DNA of 64,000 nucleotides from Rossellomorea aquimaris (GCF_001877785.1 NZ_MINN01000096.1:310001-374000); one strand, 5' to 3'; positions 1 through 10,364 are shown, counted from the stretch's first letter. The notes: generated by a model not told the origin, from the letters alone. Translations and numbers: made by a program.

Positions 1-353
1 CCAACCTCAATGTCATCGATCAACCCTTCGTATGTAACGGAGAATTTCTCAGGCGTACCTAATACCTCTTTCATAGATACAATCACGGATGCTCCCTGCT
101 GCAGTTCAAATCCATCATTCTCCATATTGTTCGTACGGATTTCAGGTCCTTTTGTATCTAACAGGATCCCGACAGTCTTCCCTGCTTTTGCTGCTGCTTC
201 ACGGATGTTTTTGATACGCTGGCCATGCTCTTCATGATCCCCATGGGAGAAGTTTAGGCGGGCGACATTCATCCCGGCATCGATCAGTTGAGATAACTTT
301 TCGATACTTTCACTGGCAGGGCCAATGGTACATACTATTTTTGCTTTTCTCAT
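1..353 (-). CDS. pyk: Pyruvate kinase, N-terminal part (runs off window)
   Basis: The gene catalyses the last step of glycolysis, phosphoenolpyruvate plus ADP to pyruvate plus ATP, in the cytosol. About 117 codons are present, starting [14 protein letters not shown], followed by the conserved [12 protein letters not shown] segment and the [10 protein letters not shown] segment of the TIM-barrel A domain, all standard for the family. The start is ATG at 353 to 351 with a strong GGAGGT ribosome binding site 7 nt upstream. The rest of the gene lies left of the window. It follows pfkA by about 30 bp on the same strand, so pfkA-pyk is almost certainly one transcript, as in other Bacillaceae. No promoter fits in the short gap. 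Confidence 0.95.
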   Translation of the reverse strand, partial: MRKAKIVCTIGPASESIEKLSQLIDAGMNVARLNFSHGDHEEHGQRIKNIREAAAKAGKTVGILLDTKGPEIRTNNMENDGFELQQGASVIVSMKEVLGTPEKFSVTYEGLIDDIEV

Positions 354-384
354 TATCTTTACCTCCTGAATGTTTCAGCGATTA

Positions 385-1368
<984 letters not shown>

Positions 1369-1611
1369 TTATATGTAAAAGAGTTAAAAGAAAATTTGTT
1401 AATGGTTTCACATATTTTCAGTGAATCTCATTTTATCCTATCTATTCTACCCAATTATTATGGACCAATAGACCATTGATTATTTCTAAAATAACACGAA
1501 GAGTAAAGCTTCTCAACAAGTTCCCCCCGGGAAGACCAATAGACGAAATAATCTATTAACTGGAAGCGTTTTAATTGCTAAAAAATTCAAAAACACCTGT
1601 ATCCTTCAAAT

Positions 1612-1650
1612 AAAAGGACTGACAAAAGGCAGAATCCTATTTGTCAGTCC
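1612..1650 (-). terminator. Rho-independent terminator after accA
   Basis: An 11-bp perfect stem (1616 to 1626 paired with 1640 to 1650, GGACTGACAAA and its complement) is followed on the minus strand by a T-rich tract. It lies 11 bp after the accA stop. The rest of the 1,354 to 1,660 gap shows no gene; it must carry the pfkA promoter. A loose cre-like sequence (TGGAAGCGTTTTAA, 1561 to 1574, two mismatches) lies there. Confidence 0.8.
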
Positions 1651-1660
1651 AGTGGTTCCC

Positions 1661-2641
1661 TTATGATTTTACCCCAACGACATCATTTAAAACAGAAAAA
1701 TCACCAATCGATTTAAATTTCTCGTAACGGTGCTGGATCAATTCTTCTTTGCTCATTGGGATGAGTTCTTTTAATGATTGTTTCAAAACGTCTTTCATAA
1801 GGTTAGCCTGTTCTTCAACATCCTTATGGGCCCCGCCCTTCACTTCGGGAATAATCTCATTGATGATTCCGAGTTCCTTTAGGTCGGGAGCCGTGATTTT
1901 CATGGATTCAGCAGCCCTTCTTGCCTGAGTGGAATCTTTCCATAACAGGGCTGCAGCTCCTTCCGGAGAAATGACTGAGTACGTGGAGTTTTCAAGCATA
2001 TGAATGTGATTTCCCACACCCAATGCCAATGCTCCTCCGCTTCCGCCTTCCCCGATGACGATGCAGACGACAGGAACGCTCAGGCCGGCCATTTCAACCA
2101 GGTTCCTGGCAATGGCTTCACTCTGCCCGCGCTCTTCGGCTGCTTTCCCTGGATAGGCGCCTTTTGTATCGATGAAGCAAACAATCGGGCGGCAGAATTT
2201 TTCAGCCTGTTTCATAAGTCTCAAAGCTTTTCGGTAGCCTTCAGGGTGGGGCATCCCAAAGTTTCTGCGGATATTCTCTTTCGTATCTTTACCGCGCTGG
2301 TGGCCGATTACAGTCACCGGCACACCGTCGAATTTGGCAAGCCCTGATACAATCGCGTCGTCATCACCATATAGACGGTCTCCATGTATTTCCATGAAAT
2401 CAGTAAATAGCCTGCGGATGTAATCCAGAGTCGTAGGACGATTGGGATGCCGCGCAACCTGGACCCTTTCCCATGGTTTCATGTTTTCATATATATCATT
2501 TTCGAGCTTCTGTAACCGCGTTTCCAGTTTTTCAATTTCCTTTGATAAATCCACTTCCGAATTCTGAGTGAACTCTTTAAGCTCTGCAATTTTCTTCTTT
2601 AATTCAACTACAGGCTTTTCAAATTCCATCTCATTTACCAT
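1661..2641 (-). CDS. accA: Acetyl-CoA carboxylase, carboxyltransferase subunit alpha
   Basis: AccA and AccD form the carboxyltransferase of acetyl-CoA carboxylase, moving the carboxyl group from biotinyl-BCCP to acetyl-CoA to give malonyl-CoA for fatty acid synthesis. The 326-aa protein has the family N-terminal helical region, [20 protein letters not shown], the [14 protein letters not shown] segment, the oxyanion-hole glycines [14 protein letters not shown] and the [12 protein letters not shown] motif. The ATG at 2641 overlaps the end of accD by 7 nt, so the two subunits are translationally coupled. A later in-frame ATG, giving [11 protein letters not shown], is a possible alternative start. 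A terminator follows directly. Confidence 0.95.
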   Translation of the reverse strand: MVNEMEFEKPVVELKKKIAELKEFTQNSEVDLSKEIEKLETRLQKLENDIYENMKPWERVQVARHPNRPTTLDYIRRLFTDFMEIHGDRLYGDDDAIVSGLAKFDGVPVTVIGHQRGKDTKENIRRNFGMPHPEGYRKALRLMKQAEKFCRPIVCFIDTKGAYPGKAAEERGQSEAIARNLVEMAGLSVPVVCIVIGEGGSGGALALGVGNHIHMLENSTYSVISPEGAAALLWKDSTQARRAAESMKITAPDLKELGIINEIIPEVKGGAHKDVEEQANLMKDVLKQSLKELIPMSKEELIQHRYEKFKSIGDFSVLNDVVGVKS

Positions 2642-3513
2642 GGCAGATCACCGTCCCATTGATGTATATCTAATACCAGTCCGATCTTCTCTTTCATTTC
2701 CATCCGCGAAATGACTTCATCAAGCTGTCCGTGCTTGAGAAGGAATTCTGCTGTTTGAAAATCTTCCGGAAGATCTTCCCGGATCGTCTGTTCAATGATC
2801 CTTCTTCCAGCAAACCCGATCAATGCACCAGGCTCCGCAAAATTATAATCACCAACAGAAGCGAAGCTTGCCGATACTCCTCCGGTTGTTGGATGGGTCA
2901 TGACTGAAATGAAAAGACCCCCATTATCACTGAATCGTTTTAGCGCGACGCTTGTTTTGGCCATTTGCATAAGCGAGAGTACACCTTCCTGCATCCGTGC
3001 ACCGCCTGATGCCGTAAAAATGATGAATGGCACTTTACGCTTGTCCGCTTCCTCGACCGCTCTCGTTATTTTCTCACCGACTACAGATCCCATGCTCCCC
3101 ATCCGGAATCTGGAATCCATGACGGCAACGACGATATCTATGCCGTTTACTTTTCCAGTTCCCGTAAGTACGGCTTCGTTCAGACCTGTCTTCTTCCGGT
3201 CTTTTTCCACTTTGTCAAGGTATTCCGGGAAACCGAGGGGATTCACCGAGACAAGGTCTGCATCGATTTCTTCAAATGTCCCTTCATCGATGAAGCAGTC
3301 CACCCTCTCCATCGAACTCATGCCATGATGGTATCCGCAATGGATGCATACTTTTAAATTTTTCTGCAATTCCTTGGTGTACATGATTTTTTTACAATCG
3401 GGACACTTGGTCATGATTCCTTCAGGAACATCCTGTTTGGCTGCTTCGGAAGGAATCGTTGCATATTTTTTCTTTTTGGGTTTATTGGATTTATTGAAAA
3501 GATCCTTAAGCAA
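2635..3513 (-). CDS. accD: Acetyl-CoA carboxylase, carboxyltransferase subunit beta
   Basis: This is the partner of AccA in malonyl-CoA formation. The 292-aa protein carries the diagnostic N-terminal four-cysteine zinc ribbon ([13 protein letters not shown] ... CIHCGYH, about residues 38 to 60), followed by the crotonase-fold core with [18 protein letters not shown] and [14 protein letters not shown]. The start is TTG at 3513 (MLKDLF), preceded by GGAGGT at 7 nt. It overlaps accA. The gap to the upstream regulator gene (about 125 bp, AT-rich) is long enough for an accDA promoter; the B. subtilis pair is also expressed as its own unit. A Lys-rich stretch just after the start is common in Bacillus AccD. 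Confidence 0.95.
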   Translation of the reverse strand: MLKDLFNKSNKPKKKKYATIPSEAAKQDVPEGIMTKCPDCKKIMYTKELQKNLKVCIHCGYHHGMSSMERVDCFIDEGTFEEIDADLVSVNPLGFPEYLDKVEKDRKKTGLNEAVLTGTGKVNGIDIVVAVMDSRFRMGSMGSVVGEKITRAVEEADKRKVPFIIFTASGGARMQEGVLSLMQMAKTSVALKRFSDNGGLFISVMTHPTTGGVSASFASVGDYNFAEPGALIGFAGRRIIEQTIREDLPEDFQTAEFLLKHGQLDEVISRMEMKEKIGLVLDIHQWDGDLPW

Positions 3514-3639
3514 GGTTGAAACCTCCTTAACTAATTACAGTCGCCTTTTGTATTCGTATTCTTTGGATGATAGAAATATATTAGTGCATGGAGCAAGTTG
3601 ATTTTGTAAACTGTTTGTCTATCAGTTTAACCGAAAGCG

Positions 3640-4308
3640 TTATAAAAAAATGTTGGAATTTGTCAGCTCCCGGTCGCTGATTTCCGAGATCTGCCTGTAA
3701 GCAGTCTGCACCGATTCTTTATCTTGATTTTCCAATCCTTGAAGCAGGTTCAGAAGCTTTTCTTTTATCTCGGGGGTTATCTTCTTCTCACCGATGATGA
3801 AAGTCTCGTAATCATTCAGGACGTTCCAGATTCGATGGGAGAGATAGTTGTTGCTAAGGAGAATGAGTTCCTCTACTATCTCTCTCCATGTAAGTGTCCC
3901 GTTGTCATCTTTAACAAGGTCCTTGATTGCCGATGTATCGAGCTTTTGGCAGAAGACTGTACGAAGGGCTTCCTTTTCGATCATCGTTTTCGTACATTTG
4001 ATATCTTCCTTGGCTTTTTGGTCCTGGAGGATGAACATCCCCAGAAGGTCGATCAGGTGATGATCCCTGAAGTCACGGAGAAATGTCCCTTCTCCCCTCC
4101 TGGTTTCAATCAACCCTAAAAGTTCCAATGCTCTCAGTGCTTCCCTCACAGAGGAACGGCCTACATTCAATCTTTCTGAGAGTTCCCTCTCTGAAGGAAT
4201 TTTATCTCCCTTTTTCAGGCCGTCCTTTGATATCATTTCTCTAAGTTGGTGAACAATTCCAATATATACTTTCGATTGAGAATGGAGAGAGTTCACTTTC
4301 GTCATCAT
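3640..4308 (-). CDS. GntR/FadR-family transcriptional regulator
   Basis: The 222-aa protein begins with a classic GntR winged helix-turn-helix (about residues 10 to 78), including the family signature KGDKIPSERELSERL and RSSVREALRALELLGL. The remaining 140 residues are helical, as in FadR/FCD effector domains, but too divergent for me to name a ligand. Its ATG overlaps the malic enzyme stop (ATGA), so it is co-translated with ytsJ. A perfect palindrome of the FadR-type operator form lies in the leader of the same operon (5630 to 5644), which suggests that it controls ytsJ and itself in response to an organic or acyl acid. That is inference. Family and DNA-binding role are firm; the effector is unknown. 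Confidence 0.85.
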   Translation of the reverse strand: MMTKVNSLHSQSKVYIGIVHQLREMISKDGLKKGDKIPSERELSERLNVGRSSVREALRALELLGLIETRRGEGTFLRDFRDHHLIDLLGMFILQDQKAKEDIKCTKTMIEKEALRTVFCQKLDTSAIKDLVKDDNGTLTWREIVEELILLSNNYLSHRIWNVLNDYETFIIGEKKITPEIKEKLLNLLQGLENQDKESVQTAYRQISEISDRELTNSNIFL

Positions 4309-5543
4309 TCACTCTTCCCGATAACCGCTAATTCTTCTGTCTTTTTACGGATTTCTTCAGGGTCTGCCTTTAACCTGGCCACTCCCGTTTCCATTGCCGT
4401 CTTTGCTACAGCGGCTGCGACGGCAGGCGCCACACGTTTGTCAAACGGACGAGGGATGACGTAGTCTGCATTCAATTCATCTTCACTGATCAAGCCGGCA
4501 ATTGCTTCCACAGCGGCTTGTTTCATTTTTTCATTGATATGAGTGGCGCGCACATCGAGTGCTCCCCGGAAGATTCCAGGGAATGCCAGTACATTGTTTA
4601 CTTGATTAGGAAAATCGGAACGGCCCGTCCCGATCACTTTCGCCCCTGCGGATTTAGCCAGTTCAGGCATGATTTCAGGAACCGGATTCGCCATTGCAAA
4701 GATGATCGGGTCTTCTTTCATTGATGAGACCATTTCTTCCGTCAAGGCACCGGCTACCGAAACACCGATGAATACGTCGGCATCTTTCAGCACATCTCCG
4801 AGACCGCCTTCAAGACGTTCACGATTCGTGAATTTTGCCACTTCATCTTTAATGGTGTTCATTCCTTGTGAGCGGCCCTCATAGATCGCCCCTTTAGAAT
4901 CACACATAATGATATCCCTTACACCATAACGGTAAAGCAGTTTGATGATGGCAATGCCTGCTGCTCCTGCACCATTGGCCACTACTTTGATTTCCGACAT
5001 TTTTTTGCCTACGATTTTCAGCGCGTTTACAAGTCCTGCTACCGTTACGATGGCGGTGCCGTGCTGATCATCATGGAAAATAGGGATGTTCGTTTCTTTC
5101 TTAAGGCGTTCTTCTATTTCAAAGCAATTCGGGGCTGCGATATCTTCCAAATTCACTCCGCCGAATGTCGGTTCAAGCAGCTTGACCGTTTCAACGATCT
5201 TGTCCACATCCGTTGTATTCAAGCAGATAGGAAATGCATCGACACCCGCGAAACTCTTAAATAGAACAGCTTTCCCTTCCATTACAGGAAGGGAAGCTTC
5301 AGGACCGATGTTCCCAAGTCCGAGTACAGCCGTACCGTCTGACACGACTGCGACCATATTACCTTTCATCGTATAATCATAGACCGTTTCCGGCTTGTCA
5401 TAAATCACCTTGCATGGTTCTGCAACCCCTGGTGAGTAGGCCAGACTTAAGTCTTCGGCATTTCTTACCTCCACCTTGGATTTTGATTCCAGTTTCCCCT
5501 TATTCACTCGATGCATATGCAACGCTTCTTCGCGTAATGACAA
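4305..5543 (-). CDS. ytsJ: NADP-type malic enzyme (malate dehydrogenase, decarboxylating)
   Basis: YtsJ oxidatively decarboxylates malate to pyruvate and is the main NADPH-producing malic enzyme during growth on malate in B. subtilis. Visible here are SLAYSPGVAEPC, the catalytic KGNMVAVVSDGTAVLG region, FHDDQHGTAIVT, the Rossmann glycines VVANGAGAAGIAI and FPNQVNNVLAFPGIFRGALD. I choose TTG 5543 (MSLREEALHMH) as start because the AAGGAG site (5558 to 5553) lies 9 nt from it and only 3 nt from the ATG at 5549; the result is 412 aa and aligns with the B. subtilis N-terminus. The gene overlaps the GntR regulator downstream. In the leader is the candidate operator at 5630 to 5644. Confidence 0.94.
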   Translation of the reverse strand: MSLREEALHMHRVNKGKLESKSKVEVRNAEDLSLAYSPGVAEPCKVIYDKPETVYDYTMKGNMVAVVSDGTAVLGLGNIGPEASLPVMEGKAVLFKSFAGVDAFPICLNTTDVDKIVETVKLLEPTFGGVNLEDIAAPNCFEIEERLKKETNIPIFHDDQHGTAIVTVAGLVNALKIVGKKMSEIKVVANGAGAAGIAIIKLLYRYGVRDIIMCDSKGAIYEGRSQGMNTIKDEVAKFTNRERLEGGLGDVLKDADVFIGVSVAGALTEEMVSSMKEDPIIFAMANPVPEIMPELAKSAGAKVIGTGRSDFPNQVNNVLAFPGIFRGALDVRATHINEKMKQAAVEAIAGLISEDELNADYVIPRPFDKRVAPAVAAAVAKTAMETGVARLKADPEEIRKKTEELAVIGKSE

Positions 5544-5629
5544 AATCATTCACTCCTTATCAAATTCCGTGTATTTTTATGTTTTATCGTTCATCAATGG
5601 TTATGTCATCCTGCAGCATACTGAACCCC

Positions 5630-5644
5630 AGTGGTCAGACCACT
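5630..5644. promoter_or_regulatory. FadR/GntR-type operator palindrome upstream of ytsJ
   Basis: The sequence AGTGGTCAGACCACT is a perfect 7-1-7 inverted repeat, about 87 nt upstream of the ytsJ start. Its core, TGGTC-N-GACCA, has the form bound by FadR-subfamily GntR proteins (E. coli FadR and PdhR/LldR sites share TGGT-N3-ACCA). It lies just downstream of AT-rich promoter-like sequence on the minus strand, a repressor position. The minus strand has no T-run after the hairpin, so it is not a terminator for dnaE. Confidence 0.6.
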
Positions 5645-5690
5645 TTTTTCTATTAAACAATAATATAAATTCCGGTTTAAGTAAAGTATG

Positions 5691-8600
5691 TTATGTCAAA
5701 ACAACATTAGGTTTTCCTAAAACTGCTTCTAAATGACTAATTGCATCACTGGACGCGTCTATTCTGTAAGAATTAGATAGTTTTATACTTTTCTTGTCTT
5801 TTTCAATATACACAATCACTTGATGACGCCCCTTGTTTTCACCGATGATCTGTTGGATATCCTTCATGCAGGCATCTTGATCCTCGGTCACAGGAATCTT
5901 CAAGAATAGTTTCTTATCCCGCGTTTCAGAACGTTCCTTTATCTCTTCTATTGTTTGCACTTTATTGATGATAAGCTGCAGCTTATTGTTCCGTTCCTCC
6001 GTTTTTCCATCAAACCATAACACATTTCCCTCTTTCAGGTGTGTCATAATTTGGCGGTAGACCACAGGAAACACGACTGCTTCCATATCCCCTGTTTCAT
6101 CACTGATTTCAAGGAACGCCATGACTTCACCCTTTTTCGTGCGGATTGACCGTATCGAGCTGATAAAGCCGCCGATTGACGCTTTCGCACCCTGCCGGAC
6201 ATCTACAATCAATGTTACTCCCAGATCATCCAGAAGCGGACGGTACGTAGTCACAGGATGATCTGAGAGATAAAGTCCAAGGACTTGTTTTTCAAAATTC
6301 AATTTCGTTTCTGCGTTCATTTCCTCCACTTCAACATATTTCGGTTTAAGCAGGAACGCTTCTTCTTCTTTAAATAAATCATGATCATCATCCGGATTGA
6401 CCAGCTCTGCATGCTGAATCGCAACATCAAGGCTTGCGAGGAGGGTGGCCCGGTCTATGCCGAATTCATCAAATGCGCCGGCCAATACAAGGTTCTCCAA
6501 TATCTTCCGATTGATGATTTTCGAAGAGACCCTCATGCAGAAATCGAACAAATCTTCAAATGGCTTATCTTTTCTTACAGAGATGATTTCTTTCAGTGCC
6601 TGTGCCCCGATCCCTTTGATTGCGCCGAGACTGTACCGGATTCCCTCTTTTCCCTCCACTGTAAAAACAAATTGGCTGCTGTTGACCGACGGAGGCAGAA
6701 TGTCTATGCCGTAATGTTTCGCTTCTCTTATATACTGAGCGATTTTCGTTTCGTTGCCGACCACGGACGTCAGGAGGGCAGATAAAAAGTGAGCAGGATA
6801 ATGGGCTTTTAAGTATGCCAGCTGATAGGCAATCATACTATAGGCGACCGCATGGGAACGATTGAATCCATAATTCGCAAATCGGACGATAAGGTCATAA
6901 ATACGATGTGCCTCTTCTGTTGAATAGCCTTTTTGAATGGAACCTTTTACGAAATGCTCCCTTTCCTGATCGAGCACATCTTTTTTCTTTTTCGAGACGG
7001 CTCTTCTTAACAGATCGGCTTCTCCAAGGGAAAAGCCGGCCATTCTTGATGCGATTTGCATGATCTGTTCCTGATAAACGATGACACCGTATGTCATATC
7101 GAGGATCGGCTTCAAGTCCGGATGGGGATATTCCACTGTTTCCTTTCCATGCTTCCGGTTGATATATGTCGGGATGTTTTCCATCGGACCCGGCCTGAAC
7201 AGGGCGTTGACCGCGACGATATCCTCGAAGGAAGTGGGCTTCAGCCTCGTCAATACATTGCGCATGCCGTCCGACTCAAGCTGAAAGATTCCGTTGGTCT
7301 GCCCCTTACTGAGGAGTTCGAAAGTTTTACTGTCATTTGAAGGGATGTGTTCCAAAGAAAAGCGTTTATCCCTCCCCTTCTTTATATTCTTTACGATCCT
7401 CTCGAGGATACTGAGGTTCCTGAGACCGAGGAAATCCATTTTCAATAAGCCGATTTCTTCAAGGATATCCATTGAATACTGGGTCAGATGGATGCCAGAG
7501 GCACTCCCTTGAATCGGAATCCACTGCACCAAAGGGTCTTCGCTGATCACAACGCCTGCTGCATGTGTCGATGTATGCCTGGGCAGGCCTTCAAGCTTCA
7601 GTGCCGTTTCGAATAACCGTTTATATAATTCCTGGTTTCCGATAAGATCACGGAGCTCTTTGGATTTCTCATAGGCATCCTTCAGCGTGATGCCGGGCTG
7701 ATTTGGTATCAGCTTCGAAAGCTGCTCCTGCTCTTTCATATTCAACCCGAATACCCTGCCTGTATCCCTCAGGGCTGCCTTCGCTGCAAATGTACCGAAT
7801 GTAATGATCTGGGCGACATGAAGGGAACCGTATTTTGCTTCCACATACTCAATCACTTCATCCCTGCGATGGTCAGGGAAATCAATATCGATATCGGGCA
7901 TCGAAACCCTTTCTGGATTAAGGAAACGTTCAAACAATAAATGATGCTTGATTGGATCGACATCGGTGATGCTGAGTGCATAGGAAACGAGCGATCCCGC
8001 TGCGGAACCCCTGCCAGGGCCGGTGAGGATGTCCCTTTCCCTTGCAAATTTCATAAAGTCCCAGACGATGAGGAAATAGTCACTGAAGCCCATCCGCCCG
8101 ATGACATCGAGTTCATAATCGAGCCTTTCCAGATACTCGGTCGTAACCTCCTCAAGCTTTTTACTGAGTCCTGTTTCACAAAGTCTGGTGAGTTCGTGCC
8201 GGGCTGTCACACCTTCCGGAAGCGGGTATTTTGGGAGGAGCTGCTGATGAAACGGAATTTGCACGGTGCATTCTTCTGCAATTCTCAGCGTGTTTTGGAG
8301 CTCTTCCACTTCATCCGGGAAAAGTTCTGTCATTTGCTCTTTTGTCTTGAAGTAGTATTCCTCTGTCTCAAGCACGGTCCGTTCATCTTCAGACAGCTTG
8401 ACTCCATCGCGTATTGCATTCATGCATTCATGTGCAAAATGATCTTCCTTGTCCAAATACCGGACATCGTTTGCGGCCGCCATTTTCACACCGTTTTCAC
8501 GCGCTATATTTTTCAGCAGGGGATGCAGTGTTTCTTCTGCCTTCAAGCCGTGTTTTTGAAGACTGATATAAAAAGATCCTTTTCCGAACATCCTTTGGTA

Positions 8601-9044
8601 TAGTTGTATGGCTTCTTTTGCTTTATCTTCTTCCCCATTCAACAAATAGGTTTCAATCTCCCCCTGCAAACCGGGAGTGATTGCGATCAGGCCTTCACTG
8701 TAGGAATTGAGCCACTTATGAGGGATCCCTTCCGGGGCCTTCGCCCCGATCGCGCTTGATATCTTCAATAGATTCTGATAACCCCTATTATTCCTGCTTA
8801 ACAGTACAAGCGGGAACGACTGTTCATCGCTGACAGCGACATCCGCAGTCAAACCGATGATTGGCTTGATCCCTTCCTTCACACATGCCTTATAAAAGGG
8901 AATGGCAGCATACATCATATTTCGATCAGTCAACGCCAGGGATTTATATCCGAGCGTCTTCGCTTTATGTACAAGTCCATTTATGGAGATTGTGCTGGAA
9001 AGTAAACTATAAGCGCTTGCTACCTGTAAATGAACAAACGACAT
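5691..9044 (-). CDS. dnaE: DNA polymerase III subunit alpha, DnaE type
   Basis: DnaE is the second replicative polymerase of Firmicutes; it extends RNA primers before handing over to PolC. The protein is 1,117 aa. It has an N-terminal PHP domain (FVHLQVASAYSLL, ALTDRNMMYAA), the palm with GPGRGSAAGSLVSY and the catalytic aspartates in PDIDIDFPD (near residue 385), the fingers region GFNRSHAVAYSMIAYQLAYLKAHYP split over palm and fingers, and a C-terminal OB-fold (IRTKKGEVMAFLEISDETG). The start is ATG 9044 (MSFVHLQV), with AAAGGG 10 nt upstream; the GTG at 9053 overlaps the binding site. The gene is monocistronic or leads into ytsJ; no terminator is visible after it. Confidence 0.96.
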   Translation of the reverse strand: MSFVHLQVASAYSLLSSTISINGLVHKAKTLGYKSLALTDRNMMYAAIPFYKACVKEGIKPIIGLTADVAVSDEQSFPLVLLSRNNRGYQNLLKISSAIGAKAPEGIPHKWLNSYSEGLIAITPGLQGEIETYLLNGEEDKAKEAIQLYQRMFGKGSFYISLQKHGLKAEETLHPLLKNIARENGVKMAAANDVRYLDKEDHFAHECMNAIRDGVKLSEDERTVLETEEYYFKTKEQMTELFPDEVEELQNTLRIAEECTVQIPFHQQLLPKYPLPEGVTARHELTRLCETGLSKKLEEVTTEYLERLDYELDVIGRMGFSDYFLIVWDFMKFARERDILTGPGRGSAAGSLVSYALSITDVDPIKHHLLFERFLNPERVSMPDIDIDFPDHRRDEVIEYVEAKYGSLHVAQIITFGTFAAKAALRDTGRVFGLNMKEQEQLSKLIPNQPGITLKDAYEKSKELRDLIGNQELYKRLFETALKLEGLPRHTSTHAAGVVISEDPLVQWIPIQGSASGIHLTQYSMDILEEIGLLKMDFLGLRNLSILERIVKNIKKGRDKRFSLEHIPSNDSKTFELLSKGQTNGIFQLESDGMRNVLTRLKPTSFEDIVAVNALFRPGPMENIPTYINRKHGKETVEYPHPDLKPILDMTYGVIVYQEQIMQIASRMAGFSLGEADLLRRAVSKKKKDVLDQEREHFVKGSIQKGYSTEEAHRIYDLIVRFANYGFNRSHAVAYSMIAYQLAYLKAHYPAHFLSALLTSVVGNETKIAQYIREAKHYGIDILPPSVNSSQFVFTVEGKEGIRYSLGAIKGIGAQALKEIISVRKDKPFEDLFDFCMRVSSKIINRKILENLVLAGAFDEFGIDRATLLASLDVAIQHAELVNPDDDHDLFKEEEAFLLKPKYVEVEEMNAETKLNFEKQVLGLYLSDHPVTTYRPLLDDLGVTLIVDVRQGAKASIGGFISSIRSIRTKKGEVMAFLEISDETGDMEAVVFPVVYRQIMTHLKEGNVLWFDGKTEERNNKLQLIINKVQTIEEIKERSETRDKKLFLKIPVTEDQDACMKDIQQIIGENKGRHQVIVYIEKDKKSIKLSNSYRIDASSDAISHLEAVLGKPNVVLT

Positions 9045-9187
9045 ATTATGCACACCCTTTTTCTTTTCAATATACTTTTATTATAGGTAAGAAAAGCAAA
9101 AAAAGAAAATATGTTCTCCCTCATATCCTGTCCATGAAGCCCATATAGTTATCGTAAGAGAAGAATTGCTCATATGGAGATGATGAA

Positions 9188-9523
9188 ATGGCTGAAGCCT
9201 TTTTTCCTGAATTATTTAAGAGTTTCTTTATTGCTTTCGGGGTGATATTGGGGGGATCCCTGATGGGCGGGCTGGCTTCCTTTGCAATGGGGCAGCCGCT
9301 GTTCATCGAGATGTGGCGCCTTTCAAATTTTTTGCGCATCTGGGCAATCATTGCAGCAATCGGGGGAACGTTCGACACGGTCTACAGCTTTGAGAAAGGT
9401 TTTTTGAATGGAGAAACGAAAGAGCTGTTCAAACAGTTCCTGCTGATTCTATCTGCCCTGGGAGGAGCGAATACAGGGGCCATGATCATTTCCTGGCTGA
9501 CTCAGGAGCATATCTCATCATGA
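9188..9523 (+). CDS. ytrH: Sporulation membrane protein YtrH
   Basis: The 111-aa integral membrane protein has about three hydrophobic segments (residues 8 to 30, 42 to 62 and 82 to 103), with a Gly-rich first segment (GVILGGSLMGGLASF). Length, sequence pattern and position between dnaE and nrnA match B. subtilis YtrH, a sigma-E dependent mother-cell protein needed for efficient sporulation. It overlaps ytrI by 4 nt (ATGA). Upstream, TCATATC (9121) and CATATAGT (9142) sit at sigma-E-like spacing and could be the promoter; this is weak. It is divergent from dnaE. Confidence 0.85.
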   Translation: MAEAFFPELFKSFFIAFGVILGGSLMGGLASFAMGQPLFIEMWRLSNFLRIWAIIAAIGGTFDTVYSFEKGFLNGETKELFKQFLLILSALGGANTGAMIISWLTQEHISS

Positions 9524-10023
9524 GGATCCCCCCTTTTTATAAACTTCCTTCCTGGCAGCGCTTTTTCTCCGGTATGGTTGTGGGGGGCATCGTCAGCTGG
9601 ATCATCTTCATTTATATGTTTGGCGTCATGCATGAAAATCAGACCAAATTGATAGAAGAACAGAAAAATGAGATAAGCAAATATAAAAATACCCTTTCCT
9701 ATCTGCAGGAAGAATACAAGCAGCTTAATGAAAAAAATGAAGATCAGCTCACCATCCAGGAGGTAAAAATTAAATTGATCAACCCGACCAAAACAAAAGT
9801 CGAGCTCCTCAGCATCCATGAAACCGAGGACCGGCTAAGCGGGGATCTGCGCAGCCTGATCAACAAGGACCTTGAAACCGCTTATGGAACCCGTGATCTG
9901 ATCAAGAAGATCATCGAAAATAAAACTGTGGAGTTAAATGATAAGTCGTTCACCTTTAAAGTGCGTGAGATTTATTTCTGGACAACCACGCAGATCACAT
10001 TGGAACTTGAGTATGAAGAATAG
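9520..10023 (+). CDS. ytrI: Sporulation membrane protein YtrI
   Basis: The 167-aa protein has one N-terminal membrane segment (about residues 14 to 38, rich in G, I and F), followed by a charged coiled-coil-like stretch (about 42 to 78) and a small beta-rich C-terminal domain. This layout and its overlap with ytrH match B. subtilis YtrI, which works with YtrH in spore formation. It probably sits in the mother-cell membrane with the C-terminus outside; topology is inferred. It is translated by coupling with ytrH (ATGA). The intergenic region after it contains a 20-bp repeat array and no terminator on its own strand that I can defend. Confidence 0.83.
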   Translation: MRIPPFYKLPSWQRFFSGMVVGGIVSWIIFIYMFGVMHENQTKLIEEQKNEISKYKNTLSYLQEEYKQLNEKNEDQLTIQEVKIKLINPTKTKVELLSIHETEDRLSGDLRSLINKDLETAYGTRDLIKKIIENKTVELNDKSFTFKVREIYFWTTTQITLELEYEE

Positions 10024-10101
10024 AAAAGCTGGAGGAGTCCGTTCCTGGGGCGGTAAGCTTAATGGGCGCGCAGACTTTAGCGAATAGTGTCGATTAATTG
10101 G

Positions 10102-10221
10102 GGTTTCGCCCTTATATTTGAGATTTCGCCCTTAAATCCGGCATTTCGCCCATATAATCAGGATTTCGCCCTTATATCCGATATTTCGCCCTTATAATTA
10201 ATTCTACGCACATAATAAGAA
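10102..10221 (+). repeat. Array 1: six degenerate 20-bp units, core TTTCGCCCTTAT
   Basis: Units begin at 10102, 10122, 10142, 10162, 10182 and 10202, exactly 20 bp apart. The core (A)TTTCGCCCTTATA is nearly constant in the first five units; the sixth is decayed (TTCTACGCACATAA). The last 5 to 6 bases of each unit vary. A 20-bp period excludes a coding repeat. The array fills the convergent gap between ytrI and nrnA (10,024 to 10,364), which holds no gene. Confidence 0.8.
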
Positions 10222-10313
10222 TTCGATAATCGGGGTTTATTACCTATATCTATATTAGAATCGATCAACACAAGACATTTCTCACACCACATTTTTTAAC
10301 ACATCAAAAATAC

Positions 10314-10342
10314 AAAAAAGCTCCCGGTAATAGGGAGCTTTT
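10314..10342 (-). terminator. Terminator after nrnA
   Basis: The stem AAAAGCTCCC / GGGAGCTTTT encloses a 7-nt loop; on the minus strand it is followed by T-rich sequence. It lies 23 bp after the nrnA stop. Confidence 0.8.
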
Positions 10343-10364
10343 AATACGAATATGTCTCAAATCC

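Noticed and set aside
5630..5644. Terminator of dnaE
   Set aside because: On the dnaE strand the hairpin is preceded by an A-run (TTTTTT lies on the opposite strand) and followed by GGGG, the wrong order for a terminator; an operator is the better reading.
7941..8603. 220-aa open frame on the plus strand
   Set aside because: It is antisense to dnaE, whose frame is intact and conserved; no binding site and no family resemblance.
10102..10221. CRISPR array
   Set aside because: Repeat and spacer together are only 20 bp, cores are degenerate and no cas genes are near. The same applies to arrays 2 to 4.
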